The notes under the pieces were generated by a model. It was not told the origin of the DNA, did not search any database, and was given only the letters and a program-made list of their open reading frames with translations. 64,000 bases of DNA from assembly GCF_020026305.1 (NCBI RefSeq), contig NZ_CP075691.1, positions 6,138,001-6,202,000 on the forward strand, given 5' to 3'. Position 1 is the first letter of the stretch, and every line of letters begins with the position of its first letter. Of this stretch, positions 26,145-35,551 are shown piece by piece. The DNA comes from Streptomyces sp. 135. GTDB taxonomy: Bacteria; Actinomycetota; Actinomycetes; Streptomycetales; Streptomycetaceae. Made by a program: the position numbers and the translations under genes.

Positions 26145-27296
26145 ATGCCCCACCCGCCTCGCATCCCTCGCACTCTCGTCATCACCAACGACTTCCCGCC
26201 CCGGCAGGGCGGCATCGAGACCTTCGTGGACACCCTCACCCGGCGCTTTCCGCCCGGCACGGCCGTCGTGTACACCTCCGCCGAGCCGGGCGACGTGGCG
26301 TACGACAGCACGTTTCCCCACCCCGTCGTACGCGACCGGGCCCGCACCCTGCTGCCGACGCGGCGCACGGGCGAGCGGGCCGTCGCCCTCGCCCGGCGGT
26401 ACGGCTGCGACCGCGTCTGGTTCGGTGCCGCAGCCCCGCTCGGGCTGCTCGCCGGACGGCTGCGGCGGGAGGCCGGGGTGCGCACGGTCGTCGCCACGAC
26501 CCATGGCCACGAGGTGTGGTGGGCCCGCACCCCGGGCGCGCGGACGCTGCTGCGCCGCATCGGGACGGGCGCCGACTGCGTCACGTATCTCGGGCCGAGC
26601 ACCCGCGAACCCGTCCGCTGGGCCATGGACCCCGATGTGCGGTTCGCCCGCCTGGTGCCGGGCGTCGACGCCGAGGAGTTCGGGCCGGGCGTCGACGGCC
26701 GCCCGGTGCGCGAGCGGTACGGACTCACGGACGGCAGGCAGGTCGTCCTGTGCGCGGCGCGCCTCGTGCCGCGCAAGGGGCAGGACACCCTGATCGAGGC
26801 GTGGCCGATGGTGCGCAGGGCGGTCGCCGGCGCCACGCTGCTGCTGGTCGGCGCCGGACCGTACGAGGCGCGGCTGCGCCGGCTCGCCGAGGAACAGGGC
26901 GTCCTGGACGGCGTCGTCTTCGCGGGCGGCCACCCGCACCACGCGATGCCGCCCTTCTACGCCGCCGCCGACGCCTTCGCCATGCCGTGCCGCACCCGCA
27001 GAGGGGGCCTGGAGGTGGAAGGGCTCGGCATCGTCTTCCTGGAGGCGGCCGCCGCCGGACTCCCCGTCGTGGCCGGGGACTCCGGCGGCGCACCGGACGC
27101 CGTACGGGACGGCGAGAGCGGCTACGTGGTCGACGGCCGCTCCCCGGCAGCCGTCGCCGACCGCCTCGTACGCCTGCTGCGCGACCGCGGCCTCGCCCGC
27201 TCCATGGGGGACAAGGGGCGGGCGTGGGTGCGGGAGGAGTGGGACTGGGGGCGGTCCTACGAGGTGCTCGCCGGGCTGCTGGAGCCGCGCGCCTAG
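26145..27296 (+). CDS. GT4 glycosyltransferase, PimB-like
   Basis: 383 residues from ATG 26145. The N-terminal motif TLVITNDFPPRQGGIETFV and the C-terminal ExE-type region GLGIVFLEAAAAGLPVVAG mark a GT4 retaining glycosyltransferase. The overall pattern resembles actinobacterial mannosyltransferases acting on phosphatidylinositol mannosides, so GDP-mannose is a likely donor, but this is inference. It is divergent from the histidine kinase, and its TAG overlaps the stop of the convergent LOG-like gene in a shared CTAG. Confidence 0.85.
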   Translation: MPHPPRIPRTLVITNDFPPRQGGIETFVDTLTRRFPPGTAVVYTSAEPGDVAYDSTFPHPVVRDRARTLLPTRRTGERAVALARRYGCDRVWFGAAAPLGLLAGRLRREAGVRTVVATTHGHEVWWARTPGARTLLRRIGTGADCVTYLGPSTREPVRWAMDPDVRFARLVPGVDAEEFGPGVDGRPVRERYGLTDGRQVVLCAARLVPRKGQDTLIEAWPMVRRAVAGATLLLVGAGPYEARLRRLAEEQGVLDGVVFAGGHPHHAMPPFYAAADAFAMPCRTRRGGLEVEGLGIVFLEAAAAGLPVVAGDSGGAPDAVRDGESGYVVDGRSPAAVADRLVRLLRDRGLARSMGDKGRAWVREEWDWGRSYEVLAGLLEPRA

Positions 27297-28513
27297 GGGT
27301 GACTGGGGGTGTGACCGGGGGAGTGACCGGCGGTGTGGCCCGGAGTGTGGCTGGGGGCGGGCTCCGGCGCGTACCCCCCGGCCGAGAGGAGGGAGTCCAG
27401 CTTGGCGGGGGCGTCCTCGACCCGGTCCACCAGGGCGATCCGTGACTCCATGGACCTGCCGCGCGCCAGCGACTGGAGCAGGGGCCAGACCGGGAGGTGC
27501 TCCGTCCAGTGCGCGCGGTCGACCAGGACCATCGGGGTGGGCTCGCCGCGCGACTCGTAGTAGTTGGGCGTGGTGTTGTCGAAGACCTCCTGGACCGTGC
27601 CCGCGGCGCCCGGCAGGAAGACGACGCCCGAGTTCGAACGGGCCAGCAGGCCGTCCTCACGCGTGGCGTTGGCGAAGTACTTGGCCAGGTGGGAGGCGAA
27701 GGCGTTCGGCGGCTCGTGGCCGTAGAACCACGTGGGGATGCCGACCGAGGCGCCGCCGGATGGCCAGCGCTCGCGGACCGCGAAGGCCGCCCGCGCCCAC
27801 TCGGTGACCGACGGCGTGAACGACGGCGCCTTGGCGAGGATTTCCAGGGCCTCCTCCAGCATGCCGTCGGCGAAGACGGCGGCGTACGCCCCGAGGTTCG
27901 CCGCCTCCATCGCGCCGGGGCCGCCGCCCGTCGCGACCGTGAAGCCGGCGCGGGCCAGCGCGCGGCCGAGCCGGGCCGCGCCCGCGTACTCCTGTGTGCC
28001 GCGTGCCATCGCGTGGCCGCCCATGACGCCCACGACCCCCGCGCCGGCGAGCAGTTCGTCCAGGGCGTCGGAGATCGAGTCGTCGTGTATCGCGCGCAGC
28101 ATCGAGGAGAAGACGTCGCCGTCGGCCTTGGTCCGCTGGAACCAGTCGTACGCGTGGGCGTCGGGCGTCGCGTCGTACCCGCCCCCGGCGAGGCCGGCGA
28201 ACAGGTCGTCGGGAGTGTAGAGCAGCCCCCGGTAGGGGTTGAACGGCAGCCCGGGGACCGGCGGGAAGACCAGCGCGCCCGAGGCCCGCACCTTCGCCGC
28301 CGCGTCCTCGCTCATGGGGCAGCCCAGGAAGACGGCACCCGCGACATGCGCGGCCTTGAGCGTGGCGGTGCGCTCCGTCAGGTCGACGGCCTGGACGCGG
28401 CAGCCGGCGAGAGCGCCGCGTCCCGAGACCTCGTCGAACTCGGCGAGGGTCTCGATCTCACGGTCCTCGCCGGTCGCACGGGATGTGGATGTCGGTTCGT
28501 CGGTCGGCTGCAT
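27293..28513 (-). CDS. LOG-family-like Rossmann-fold protein
   Basis: 406 residues. The nucleotide-binding motif GGGPGAMEAANLGAYAA is intact, while the second LOG motif PGGxGTxxE reads PGAAGTVQE, with one Gly replaced by Ala. LOG proteins are cytokinin-riboside phosphoribohydrolases or related nucleotide hydrolases. This one is about twice their length, with an extra N-terminal half and a His/Pro/Gly-rich tail (HTPGHTAGHSPGHTPSHP). Function is therefore uncertain. Its tail is encoded by short degenerate repeats at about 27297-27350. Confidence 0.8.
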   Translation of the reverse strand: MQPTDEPTSTSRATGEDREIETLAEFDEVSGRGALAGCRVQAVDLTERTATLKAAHVAGAVFLGCPMSEDAAAKVRASGALVFPPVPGLPFNPYRGLLYTPDDLFAGLAGGGYDATPDAHAYDWFQRTKADGDVFSSMLRAIHDDSISDALDELLAGAGVVGVMGGHAMARGTQEYAGAARLGRALARAGFTVATGGGPGAMEAANLGAYAAVFADGMLEEALEILAKAPSFTPSVTEWARAAFAVRERWPSGGASVGIPTWFYGHEPPNAFASHLAKYFANATREDGLLARSNSGVVFLPGAAGTVQEVFDNTTPNYYESRGEPTPMVLVDRAHWTEHLPVWPLLQSLARGRSMESRIALVDRVEDAPAKLDSLLSAGGYAPEPAPSHTPGHTAGHSPGHTPSHP

Positions 28514-28749
28514 CCGCCCATACTAGGAAACGATGACCGTAGCGCCTGGGGGCCGGGTGCGGCGCCGGCATCGCGGAAGGCGAGTCGCGCACCCGGGTAG
28601 GTCGGGGGGCGACCCGCTGCGTATCTTCGTACAGCCGTTATCGGACGGTGATGACTGTGCGAGTCGGATGGTGACACTCCTCAGGGAGGCACACGCGGTG
28701 TGCCGGGGGTGGCCCCTTGTTGCGGTAGCTGAGTGAAACGAGGACGAGC
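28514..28749 (+). promoter_or_regulatory. divergent promoter region upstream of the polyHAMP kinase operon
   Basis: 236 bp between divergent genes. A short hairpin GGCACAC-GCG-GTGTGCC lies at 28688-28704, about 45 bp before the kinase start, and could be an operator or leader structure. I could not place promoter boxes confidently. Confidence 0.35.
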
Positions 28750-31700
28750 ATGGCTGAGGTGGCGGTCGAGAAGGAGCGCTCGGTGCCACGATCGCGGGCC
28801 TCTCGTGGGAGCGGCGGGGTGGGCGAGCCGGAGCTGCGGCAGTTGCTCGCGGGGCTGACGGCCGTACGGGACGGCGATTTCGGTACGCGGCTGCCGGACG
28901 AGGGCGACGGGCTGATCGGGGAGATCGCCGCCGTCTTCAACGGCATGGTCGATCAGCTGTCGCTGTTCACGTCCGAGGTGACGCGCGTGGCGCGCGAGGT
29001 CGGCACGGAGGGAACGCTGGGCGGGCAGGCCGTCGTACCCGGTGTCTCCGGGACCTGGGCGGACCTGACCGACAACGTGAACGCCATGGCGGGCAACCTG
29101 ACGACCCAGGTCCGCGACATCGCCCAGGTGGCGACCGCCGTGGCCAAGGGCGACCTGTCGCAGAAGATCGACGTGGACGCGCGCGGCGAGATCCTGGAGC
29201 TGAAGGACACCGTCAACACGATGGTCGACCAGCTCTCCGCGTTCGCCGCCGAGGTGACCCGCGTCGCCCGCGAGGTCGGCAGCGAAGGGCAGCTGGGCGG
29301 GCAGGCCCAGGTGCCGGGCGTCGGCGGTGTCTGGCGGGACCTGACCGACTCGGTGAACCTGATGGCCGGCAACCTCACCGACCAGGTCCGCAACATCGCC
29401 CAGGTCACGACCGCCGTGGCCAAGGGCGACCTGTCGCAGAAGATCACGGTCAACGCGCGCGGCGAGATCCTCCAGCTGAAGGAGACCATCAACACGATGG
29501 TCGACCAGCTCTCGTCGTTCGCCGACGAGGTCACCCGCATGGCGCGGGACGTGGGCACCGAGGGCATCCTGGGCGGCCAGGCCGACGTCAAGGGCGTCTC
29601 GGGTACCTGGCGGGACCTGACCGACTCGGTGAACAGCATGGCGGGCAACCTCACGGACCAGGTGCGCTCGATCGCCCAGGTGGCCACCGCGGTGGCCGGG
29701 GGAGACCTGTCGCAGAAGATCACGGTCAACGCGCGCGGCGAGATCCTCCAGCTGAAGGAGACCATCAACACGATGGTCGACCAGCTCTCCGCGTTCGCCG
29801 ACGAGGTGACCCGCGTCGCCCGTGAGGTCGGCACCGAGGGCAATCTCGGCGGCCAGGCGACGGTCCGCGGTGTCTCCGGCACGTGGAAGGACCTCACCGA
29901 CAACGTGAACGTCATGGCCTCCAACCTGACGGGCCAGGTGCGCTCCATCGCCCAGGTCGCCACCGCGGTGGCGCGCGGTGACCTCTCGCAGAAGATCACC
30001 GTGGAGGCCAAGGGCGAGGTCGCCGCGCTCGCCGGCGGGATCAACACGATGGTCGACACGCTCTCGGCCTTCGCCGACGAGGTGACGCGCGTGGCGCGCG
30101 AGGTCGGCACCGAGGGCCAGCTCGGTGGTCAGGCCCGCGTCCCGAACGTGGCGGGCACGTGGAAGGACCTCACCGACAACGTCAACTCGATGGCCAACAA
30201 CCTGACCAACCAGGTGCGCAACATTGCCCTGGTCACCACCGCGGTGGCCAACGGCGACCTGTCCAAGAAGATCGACGTCGACGCCCGTGGGGAGATCCTG
30301 GAGCTGAAGACGACCATCAACACGATGGTCGACCAGCTCTCCGCGTTCGCCGCCGAGGTGACGCGCGTGGCGCGCGAGGTCGGCAGTGAGGGCAGACTGG
30401 GCGGCCAGGCCGAGGTCGAGGGAGTGTCGGGCACCTGGAAGCGCCTGACCGAGAACGTCAACGAACTGGCCGGCAACCTCACCCGGCAGGTCCGCGCCAT
30501 CGCCGAGGTGGCGAGCGCGGTGGCCGAGGGCGACCTGACCCGCTCCATCACCGTCGACGCCTCCGGCGAGGTCGCCGAACTCAAGGACAACATCAACACC
30601 ATGGTCGAGTCGCTGCGCGAGACGACCAGGGCCAACCAGGAACAGGACTGGCTCAAGTCCAACCTCGCCCGCATCTCCGGCCTCATGCAGGGCCACCGGG
30701 ACCTCGCCGTGGTCGCGGAGCTGGTCATGGACGAGCTGGCTCCCCTCGTCGCGGCGCAGTACGGAGCCTTCTACCTCGTCGAGGAGACGGACGGGTCCAC
30801 CGGACTCACCCTCGTCGGGTCCTACGGCCGCCCCGTCGACAGCGTCGGCCGCAGACGCTTCCAGCTCGGGGAGTCCCTGGTGGGCCAGGCGGCGCGCAGC
30901 CGCCGGCCCATCGCCGTCAACCGGATCCCGGCGGACTACGTCAGCATCTCGTCCGGGCTCGGGCAGGCCGCGCCGGGCAGCTTGATGGTCGTACCGATCC
31001 TCGTCGAGGACCAGGTCCTCGGTGTCATCGAACTGGCGTCGTTCGAGCAGTTCACCCCGGTGCACCGGGACTTCCTGGAGCAGCTGATGGAGACGCTCGG
31101 GGTGAACGTCAACACCATCGTCGCCAACGCGCGCACCGACGAGCTGCTGGAGGAGTCCCAGCGGCTGACCGCCGAACTCCAGGCCCGCTCCACGGAGTTG
31201 CAGGTCCAGCAGGACGAGCTCCAGCGCTCCAACGCCGAACTGGAGGAGAAGGCGGCCCTGCTGGCGACCCAGAACCGCGACATCGAGACGAAGAACCTGG
31301 AGATCGAGCAGGCCCGCCAGGAACTGGAGGCACGGGCCCAGCAGCTGTCCCTCACCTCCAAGTACAAGTCGGAGTTCCTGGCCAACATGAGCCACGAGCT
31401 GCGCACCCCGCTGAACAGCCTGCTCATCCTCGCCCAGCTCCTCGCGCAGAACCCGACGCGCAACCTCACCGCGAAGCAGGTCGAGTACGCGGGCATCATC
31501 CACTCGGCGGGTTCCGACCTGCTCCAGCTCATCAACGACATCCTCGACCTGTCCAAGGTCGAGGCGGGCAAGATGGACATCAACCCGGAGCCGGTGCCGC
31601 TGCGCAAGCTCCTGGACTACGTCGAGGCGACCTTCCGCCCGATGACCACCCAAAAGCACCTCGAATTCACCATCAGTACCGCGCCCGACGTGCCGTCCGA

Positions 31701-33063
31701 GCTGCGCACCGACGACTCCAGGCTGCGGCAGGTCCTGCGCAACCTCCTCTCCAACGCGGTCAAGTTCACCGAGCGCGGCAGCGTCGAGCTGCGCATCGAG
31801 CGGGCCGGGGACAGCGAGGTGCCGGCGTCCGTGCGACGCGGCGAGGCGATGCTGGCCTTCCGCGTGAAGGACACCGGCATCGGCATCGCCGAGCACCAGC
31901 TCGAAGCGATCTTCGGCGCGTTCCAGCAGGCCGACGGCACCACCAGCCGCAAGTACGGCGGCACGGGCCTCGGCCTGTCCATCAGCCGGGAGATCGCCCA
32001 CCTGCTGGGCGGCGTGGTCGTCGCCGCGAGCACGCAGGGGCAGGGCAGTACGTTCACGCTCTACCTGCCCGTGAGCCGCGCCGAGTGGGAGACCGGGGCC
32101 GTCGCCCCGCAGGTCACGCGGGCCACACCCATCCGTGCGGCGGGTGACGGGGCCGGCATCGCCGCCGCCCCGGCGCCGCAGCGCAAGCGCCGGCTGCTCG
32201 TGGTCGAGGGGCGGGCGCGCGGCCTGCTGTCCCTGGTGGCGGAGAGCGCCGTCGCCGACCTGTCCGGGGGTCGGGAGCCTTCCGTGAAGCCGGCGGAGGC
32301 GGACTTCGAGGTCATCACCGCGGTCGGCGCGGTGGAGGCGGCCGAGAGCCTGGCCGCGGGGGCCTGCCACTGCGTCGTCCTGGAGCTGGACATGCCGAAG
32401 GACGAGGCGTTCGCGTTCCTCGACGCGATGGACGGCGACACCGCCGTGACGTCCGTACCGGTTCTCGCGCACAACAGCCGCCGCCTCGACCCGGAGCACG
32501 AGCAGCGGCTGCAGTCGCGCTCCCACACGCGCCCCCTGGAGCTGATCTCCAGTCTGGACGAGCTGCGTGAGCGCATCGCGCTGCACCTGTCCGCCGAGCA
32601 GCCCGGCGACGTGGTCCCGCTGGCGCGGGGCGAGGAGGTCGGCGAGCAGCCCCCGCCGGCCGCGGGCGGCAGCCTCTCCGGGCGTGTCGTGCTGGTCGTG
32701 GACGATGACGCCCGCAACCTGTACGCCATCAGCGGCATCCTGGAGCTGCACGGCATCGAGGTGCTGCACGCCGAGAACGGCCGCAAGGGCATCGAGACGC
32801 TCCGGGCCAACCCGGAGATCGACCTGGTCCTGATGGACGTGATGATGCCCGAGATGGACGGGTACGCGGCGACGACGGAGATCAGGCAGGACCCGGCCTA
32901 CGCGACGCTGCCCATCATCGCCGTGACGGCGAAGGCCATGCCGGGCGACCGGGAGAAGAGCCTCGCCTCCGGGGCCAGCGACTACGTCACCAAGCCCGTC
33001 GACGCGGGCGACCTCATCGCCTGCATCGGGCGCTGGCTCAGTGAGGAGTCGACGGTCCGGTGA
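28750..33063 (+). CDS. cytosolic polyHAMP hybrid sensor histidine kinase
   Basis: 1437 residues without membrane segments. Order: a HAMP array at about 40-630 with INTMVDQLS-type cores at residues 66, 158, 250, 342, 434, 526 and 618, exactly 92 apart; a GAF domain (about 640-795); coiled coil (805-870); HisKA with His882 in SHELRTPLNS; ATPase with NLLSNAVKFT, DTGIG and GGTGLGLS; a degenerate receiver (1148-1270) with Glu1212 at the phospho-Asp position; and a full receiver with D1318/D1319, Asp1363 and Lys1415. This is the group III (fungal Nik/Os-1-like) layout, also known in S. coelicolor OsaA, where it serves osmoadaptation. The stop overlaps the next gene (GTGA). Confidence 0.93.
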   Translation: MAEVAVEKERSVPRSRASRGSGGVGEPELRQLLAGLTAVRDGDFGTRLPDEGDGLIGEIAAVFNGMVDQLSLFTSEVTRVAREVGTEGTLGGQAVVPGVSGTWADLTDNVNAMAGNLTTQVRDIAQVATAVAKGDLSQKIDVDARGEILELKDTVNTMVDQLSAFAAEVTRVAREVGSEGQLGGQAQVPGVGGVWRDLTDSVNLMAGNLTDQVRNIAQVTTAVAKGDLSQKITVNARGEILQLKETINTMVDQLSSFADEVTRMARDVGTEGILGGQADVKGVSGTWRDLTDSVNSMAGNLTDQVRSIAQVATAVAGGDLSQKITVNARGEILQLKETINTMVDQLSAFADEVTRVAREVGTEGNLGGQATVRGVSGTWKDLTDNVNVMASNLTGQVRSIAQVATAVARGDLSQKITVEAKGEVAALAGGINTMVDTLSAFADEVTRVAREVGTEGQLGGQARVPNVAGTWKDLTDNVNSMANNLTNQVRNIALVTTAVANGDLSKKIDVDARGEILELKTTINTMVDQLSAFAAEVTRVAREVGSEGRLGGQAEVEGVSGTWKRLTENVNELAGNLTRQVRAIAEVASAVAEGDLTRSITVDASGEVAELKDNINTMVESLRETTRANQEQDWLKSNLARISGLMQGHRDLAVVAELVMDELAPLVAAQYGAFYLVEETDGSTGLTLVGSYGRPVDSVGRRRFQLGESLVGQAARSRRPIAVNRIPADYVSISSGLGQAAPGSLMVVPILVEDQVLGVIELASFEQFTPVHRDFLEQLMETLGVNVNTIVANARTDELLEESQRLTAELQARSTELQVQQDELQRSNAELEEKAALLATQNRDIETKNLEIEQARQELEARAQQLSLTSKYKSEFLANMSHELRTPLNSLLILAQLLAQNPTRNLTAKQVEYAGIIHSAGSDLLQLINDILDLSKVEAGKMDINPEPVPLRKLLDYVEATFRPMTTQKHLEFTISTAPDVPSELRTDDSRLRQVLRNLLSNAVKFTERGSVELRIERAGDSEVPASVRRGEAMLAFRVKDTGIGIAEHQLEAIFGAFQQADGTTSRKYGGTGLGLSISREIAHLLGGVVVAASTQGQGSTFTLYLPVSRAEWETGAVAPQVTRATPIRAAGDGAGIAAAPAPQRKRRLLVVEGRARGLLSLVAESAVADLSGGREPSVKPAEADFEVITAVGAVEAAESLAAGACHCVVLELDMPKDEAFAFLDAMDGDTAVTSVPVLAHNSRRLDPEHEQRLQSRSHTRPLELISSLDELRERIALHLSAEQPGDVVPLARGEEVGEQPPPAAGGSLSGRVVLVVDDDARNLYAISGILELHGIEVLHAENGRKGIETLRANPEIDLVLMDVMMPEMDGYAATTEIRQDPAYATLPIIAVTAKAMPGDREKSLASGASDYVTKPVDAGDLIACIGRWLSEESTVR
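28945..30603 (+). repeat. 276-bp-period HAMP-coding repeat array
   Basis: The ATGGTCGA core recurs at 28945, 29221, 29497, 29773, 30049, 30325 and 30601, always exactly 276 bp apart. Neighbouring units are near-identical over long stretches, for example GACCAGCTCTCCGCGTTCGC. There is not one insertion or deletion across six periods. Confidence 0.95.
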
Positions 33064-35468
33064 CCACCTCACAGCCCCTTGAGGACCCCGCCTCGCCCGA
33101 GGACCACCAGATCCCCGGCGCCCGGGTGGAGAGCACCGGCGTGGGACGGCTCGCGGCGACGGTGGAGCGGCTGCGCGGCGAGATCCTCGCCGCGCAGGCG
33201 GCAGCCGACGGCCGCGCCCTGATCGAACTGGCCAAGGGCGTGCTGATCGAGCGGCTGCGGTGCGGTCCCACCATGGCCGCGCGGCAGCTGGCGTCACTGG
33301 CCGGGGAAGCGGGCGTCTCCCAGCTGGAACTGGCCGCGGACATCGTCAACCAGTCCTCCCAGGACCAGCTCACCGAGATCGCCGCCGGTTTCGCCAGCCA
33401 GGCCAACGGCGAGGCGCCCCCGGGGCAGACCGAACCCTCCGTCGGCGTGCGCCTGCGTGCGGCGGAGAGCGGCGCGCTGGCCGCGGGCGACACGCAGGCA
33501 GCCGCCCAGTCGCTCCTCGCCCACGCCCTGACCCCGCTGGGGGCCTGCGCCGTCGCCGTGTGGAGCGCGGGAGCCGACGCGTCACTGGCCCTGGCGGGGC
33601 ACGCGGGATTCACCGCGGACGAGGCCGGCCGCTGGCGCTACGTCCCTCCGGGCGTGTCCACCCTGGCCCGGCTGGCGCTGACGGAACGCCAGCCGGTGCA
33701 CGTCACGGACATGTCCGCGGAGGGCCTGCCGTCCATCGGCCGCGCCGATCACCCCCGCGGCGGGCGCATCGCGCTCCCGGTGGGCACCGGAGGCCGCGTC
33801 AACGGCGTTCTGGAGATCTGCTGGCCGAGCCCGCTGGAACCGCAGCCACCGCAGATCCTCCGCCAGATCGAGGCGCTGGCGGAGCTGTGCGCCCACACCC
33901 TGGAAAGCCGGCCGGCCCCGGCGACGCCCTCGGCGGACACGTCGCCGCCCACGCCCTACCTCGCCGAACTGGTGGAACTCGCGGAAGGGCTGTACGACCC
34001 CGCCCTGGTCCTGGTCCCTTACCTGGACGCCGACGGCCGGCTCACCGACTTCCGTGTCCACCACGTCAACAGCAGCTTCGTCGACCCCGCGGGCAGGCCC
34101 CGCAGCGCCGTGCACGGAGCACTGCTGCTCGAGGCCTACCCGATGGCCGTCGGCGGCAGCGAGCTGTTCGAGCGGATCGAGCGGGTGTACGCGACGGGCG
34201 AGCCGTTCCGCACCCGCCGGATGACCCTCACGGCGCTGGTCGGTCAGGTCTCCCTCGCCGCGGTCGCCGACATCAGCGTCAGCCGTCAGGGCGGCTGTGT
34301 GCTGCTCATCTGGCGCATCGAGGACGAGGCGGCCCGCCTGGCCCACCTCCTGCAGCACGCCCAGCGCCTGGGCAGGATCGGCGGCTTCGAGGAGAACCTC
34401 ACCACGGGCGAAGTCACCTGGAACGAGCAGCTGTTCGACCTGTACGGCCGACCGCACGACGCGCCGCCCGTATCCCTGGAAGCGCTGACCTCGTACGCCC
34501 ACGCCGACGACGCCGCCACCATCCGCCGTTTCCTGCGCACCGTGCTCCATCACCGCAGGTCGGCCTCCGCCGCCTTCCGCCTCGAACGTCCCGACGGCGT
34601 CACACGGCACATGCGGGTGATCGCCGAACCCGTTCTCGACGCCGACGGCCGACTGCTGTCCGTGCGCGGCGCCTACCAGGACATCTCGTCCCAGCACTGG
34701 ACCGAGGTGGCCCTGGCGGCGACCCGCGACCAACTGGCCCACACCGAACAGCAGGCCGCCGAGAGCAACCGCCTGACCCTCCAGTTGCAACACGCGATCA
34801 TGCCGCCCACCGAGGCCCCGCTGAGCAGCCCGGGCCTGCAGATCGCCGTGCGGTACCGGCCCGCGGAATCGGAGTCCATGGTCGGCGGGGACTGGTACGA
34901 CGCGGTGACCCTGCCGTCCAAGCAGATCATGCTGTGCGTGGGAGACGTGGCGGGGCACGGCATACAGGCCGCCACCAGCATGGTCGTCCTGCGCAACGCC
35001 ATGCGCGGCCTGGCCGTCACCGGGGCCGGACCCGGGCAGCTGCTGTCCTGGCTCAACATCGTGGCCCACCACCTGACCACCCACGTCACGGCGACAGCGG
35101 TGTGCGGTCTGTACGACCCGGAGCGGCACACCCTGCGCTGGGCGCGCGCCGGGCACCTGCCGCCGGTGCTGCTGCGCGGGCAGCAGGCGACCCCCCTGCC
35201 CGCGGTCGGCGGCATCCTGCTGGGAGCCCTGGCCGAGACCGACTACGAAGAACAGGAACTGCGCCTGGAACCCGGCGACACCCTGCTGATGTACACCGAC
35301 GGACTGGTCGAGCGCCGTGACGAGGCGGTCCAGGACTCCCTGGCCCGTCTGCTGACCGCGGCGGGGCCCGCCGCCACGAACCTGGAGCAGCAACTCGACG
35401 GTCTGCTGACGCACAGTGCCTCCGACACCGACGACGACACCTGCCTCATCGGCGTGCGGGTCACGTGA
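33060..35468 (+). CDS. ANTAR-GAF-PAS-PAS-PP2C (RsbU/SpoIIE-type) phosphatase
   Basis: 802 residues from GTG 33060, overlapping the kinase stop by 4 bases. Residues about 40-98 look like an ANTAR RNA-binding domain (ALIELAKGVLIERLRCGP, AARQLA). A GAF domain lies at 130-283, two PAS-like domains at 300-420 and 435-545 (TWNEQLFDLYGRP), and a PP2C-type phosphatase at 585-802 with metal residues in GGDWYDAV (Asp611) and GDVAGHG (Asp629), MYTDGLVERR and DDDTCL. Such enzymes dephosphorylate STAS anti-sigma antagonists; the likely target is the next gene's product. Confidence 0.92.
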   Translation: MTTSQPLEDPASPEDHQIPGARVESTGVGRLAATVERLRGEILAAQAAADGRALIELAKGVLIERLRCGPTMAARQLASLAGEAGVSQLELAADIVNQSSQDQLTEIAAGFASQANGEAPPGQTEPSVGVRLRAAESGALAAGDTQAAAQSLLAHALTPLGACAVAVWSAGADASLALAGHAGFTADEAGRWRYVPPGVSTLARLALTERQPVHVTDMSAEGLPSIGRADHPRGGRIALPVGTGGRVNGVLEICWPSPLEPQPPQILRQIEALAELCAHTLESRPAPATPSADTSPPTPYLAELVELAEGLYDPALVLVPYLDADGRLTDFRVHHVNSSFVDPAGRPRSAVHGALLLEAYPMAVGGSELFERIERVYATGEPFRTRRMTLTALVGQVSLAAVADISVSRQGGCVLLIWRIEDEAARLAHLLQHAQRLGRIGGFEENLTTGEVTWNEQLFDLYGRPHDAPPVSLEALTSYAHADDAATIRRFLRTVLHHRRSASAAFRLERPDGVTRHMRVIAEPVLDADGRLLSVRGAYQDISSQHWTEVALAATRDQLAHTEQQAAESNRLTLQLQHAIMPPTEAPLSSPGLQIAVRYRPAESESMVGGDWYDAVTLPSKQIMLCVGDVAGHGIQAATSMVVLRNAMRGLAVTGAGPGQLLSWLNIVAHHLTTHVTATAVCGLYDPERHTLRWARAGHLPPVLLRGQQATPLPAVGGILLGALAETDYEEQELRLEPGDTLLMYTDGLVERRDEAVQDSLARLLTAAGPAATNLEQQLDGLLTHSASDTDDDTCLIGVRVT

Positions 35469-35551
35469 GCGGCTCACGGCGACCGGCTCTGGCATCCGCC
35501 CGGAGCAGAGATACTGGGGGGCGACGTCCTGGACGGAAGCGGGAGGACGAT

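Noticed and set aside
28945..30603. Array mistaken for a satellite or CRISPR-like repeat
   Set aside because: The 276-bp units are protein coding, contiguous and keep the frame. There are no unique spacers.
28681..33297. Very long open frame antisense to the polyHAMP kinase gene
   Set aside because: High third-position GC opens the opposite strand. The translation is His/Arg/Gly-rich and repeats only because the sense repeats do. The sense frame has clear kinase motifs.
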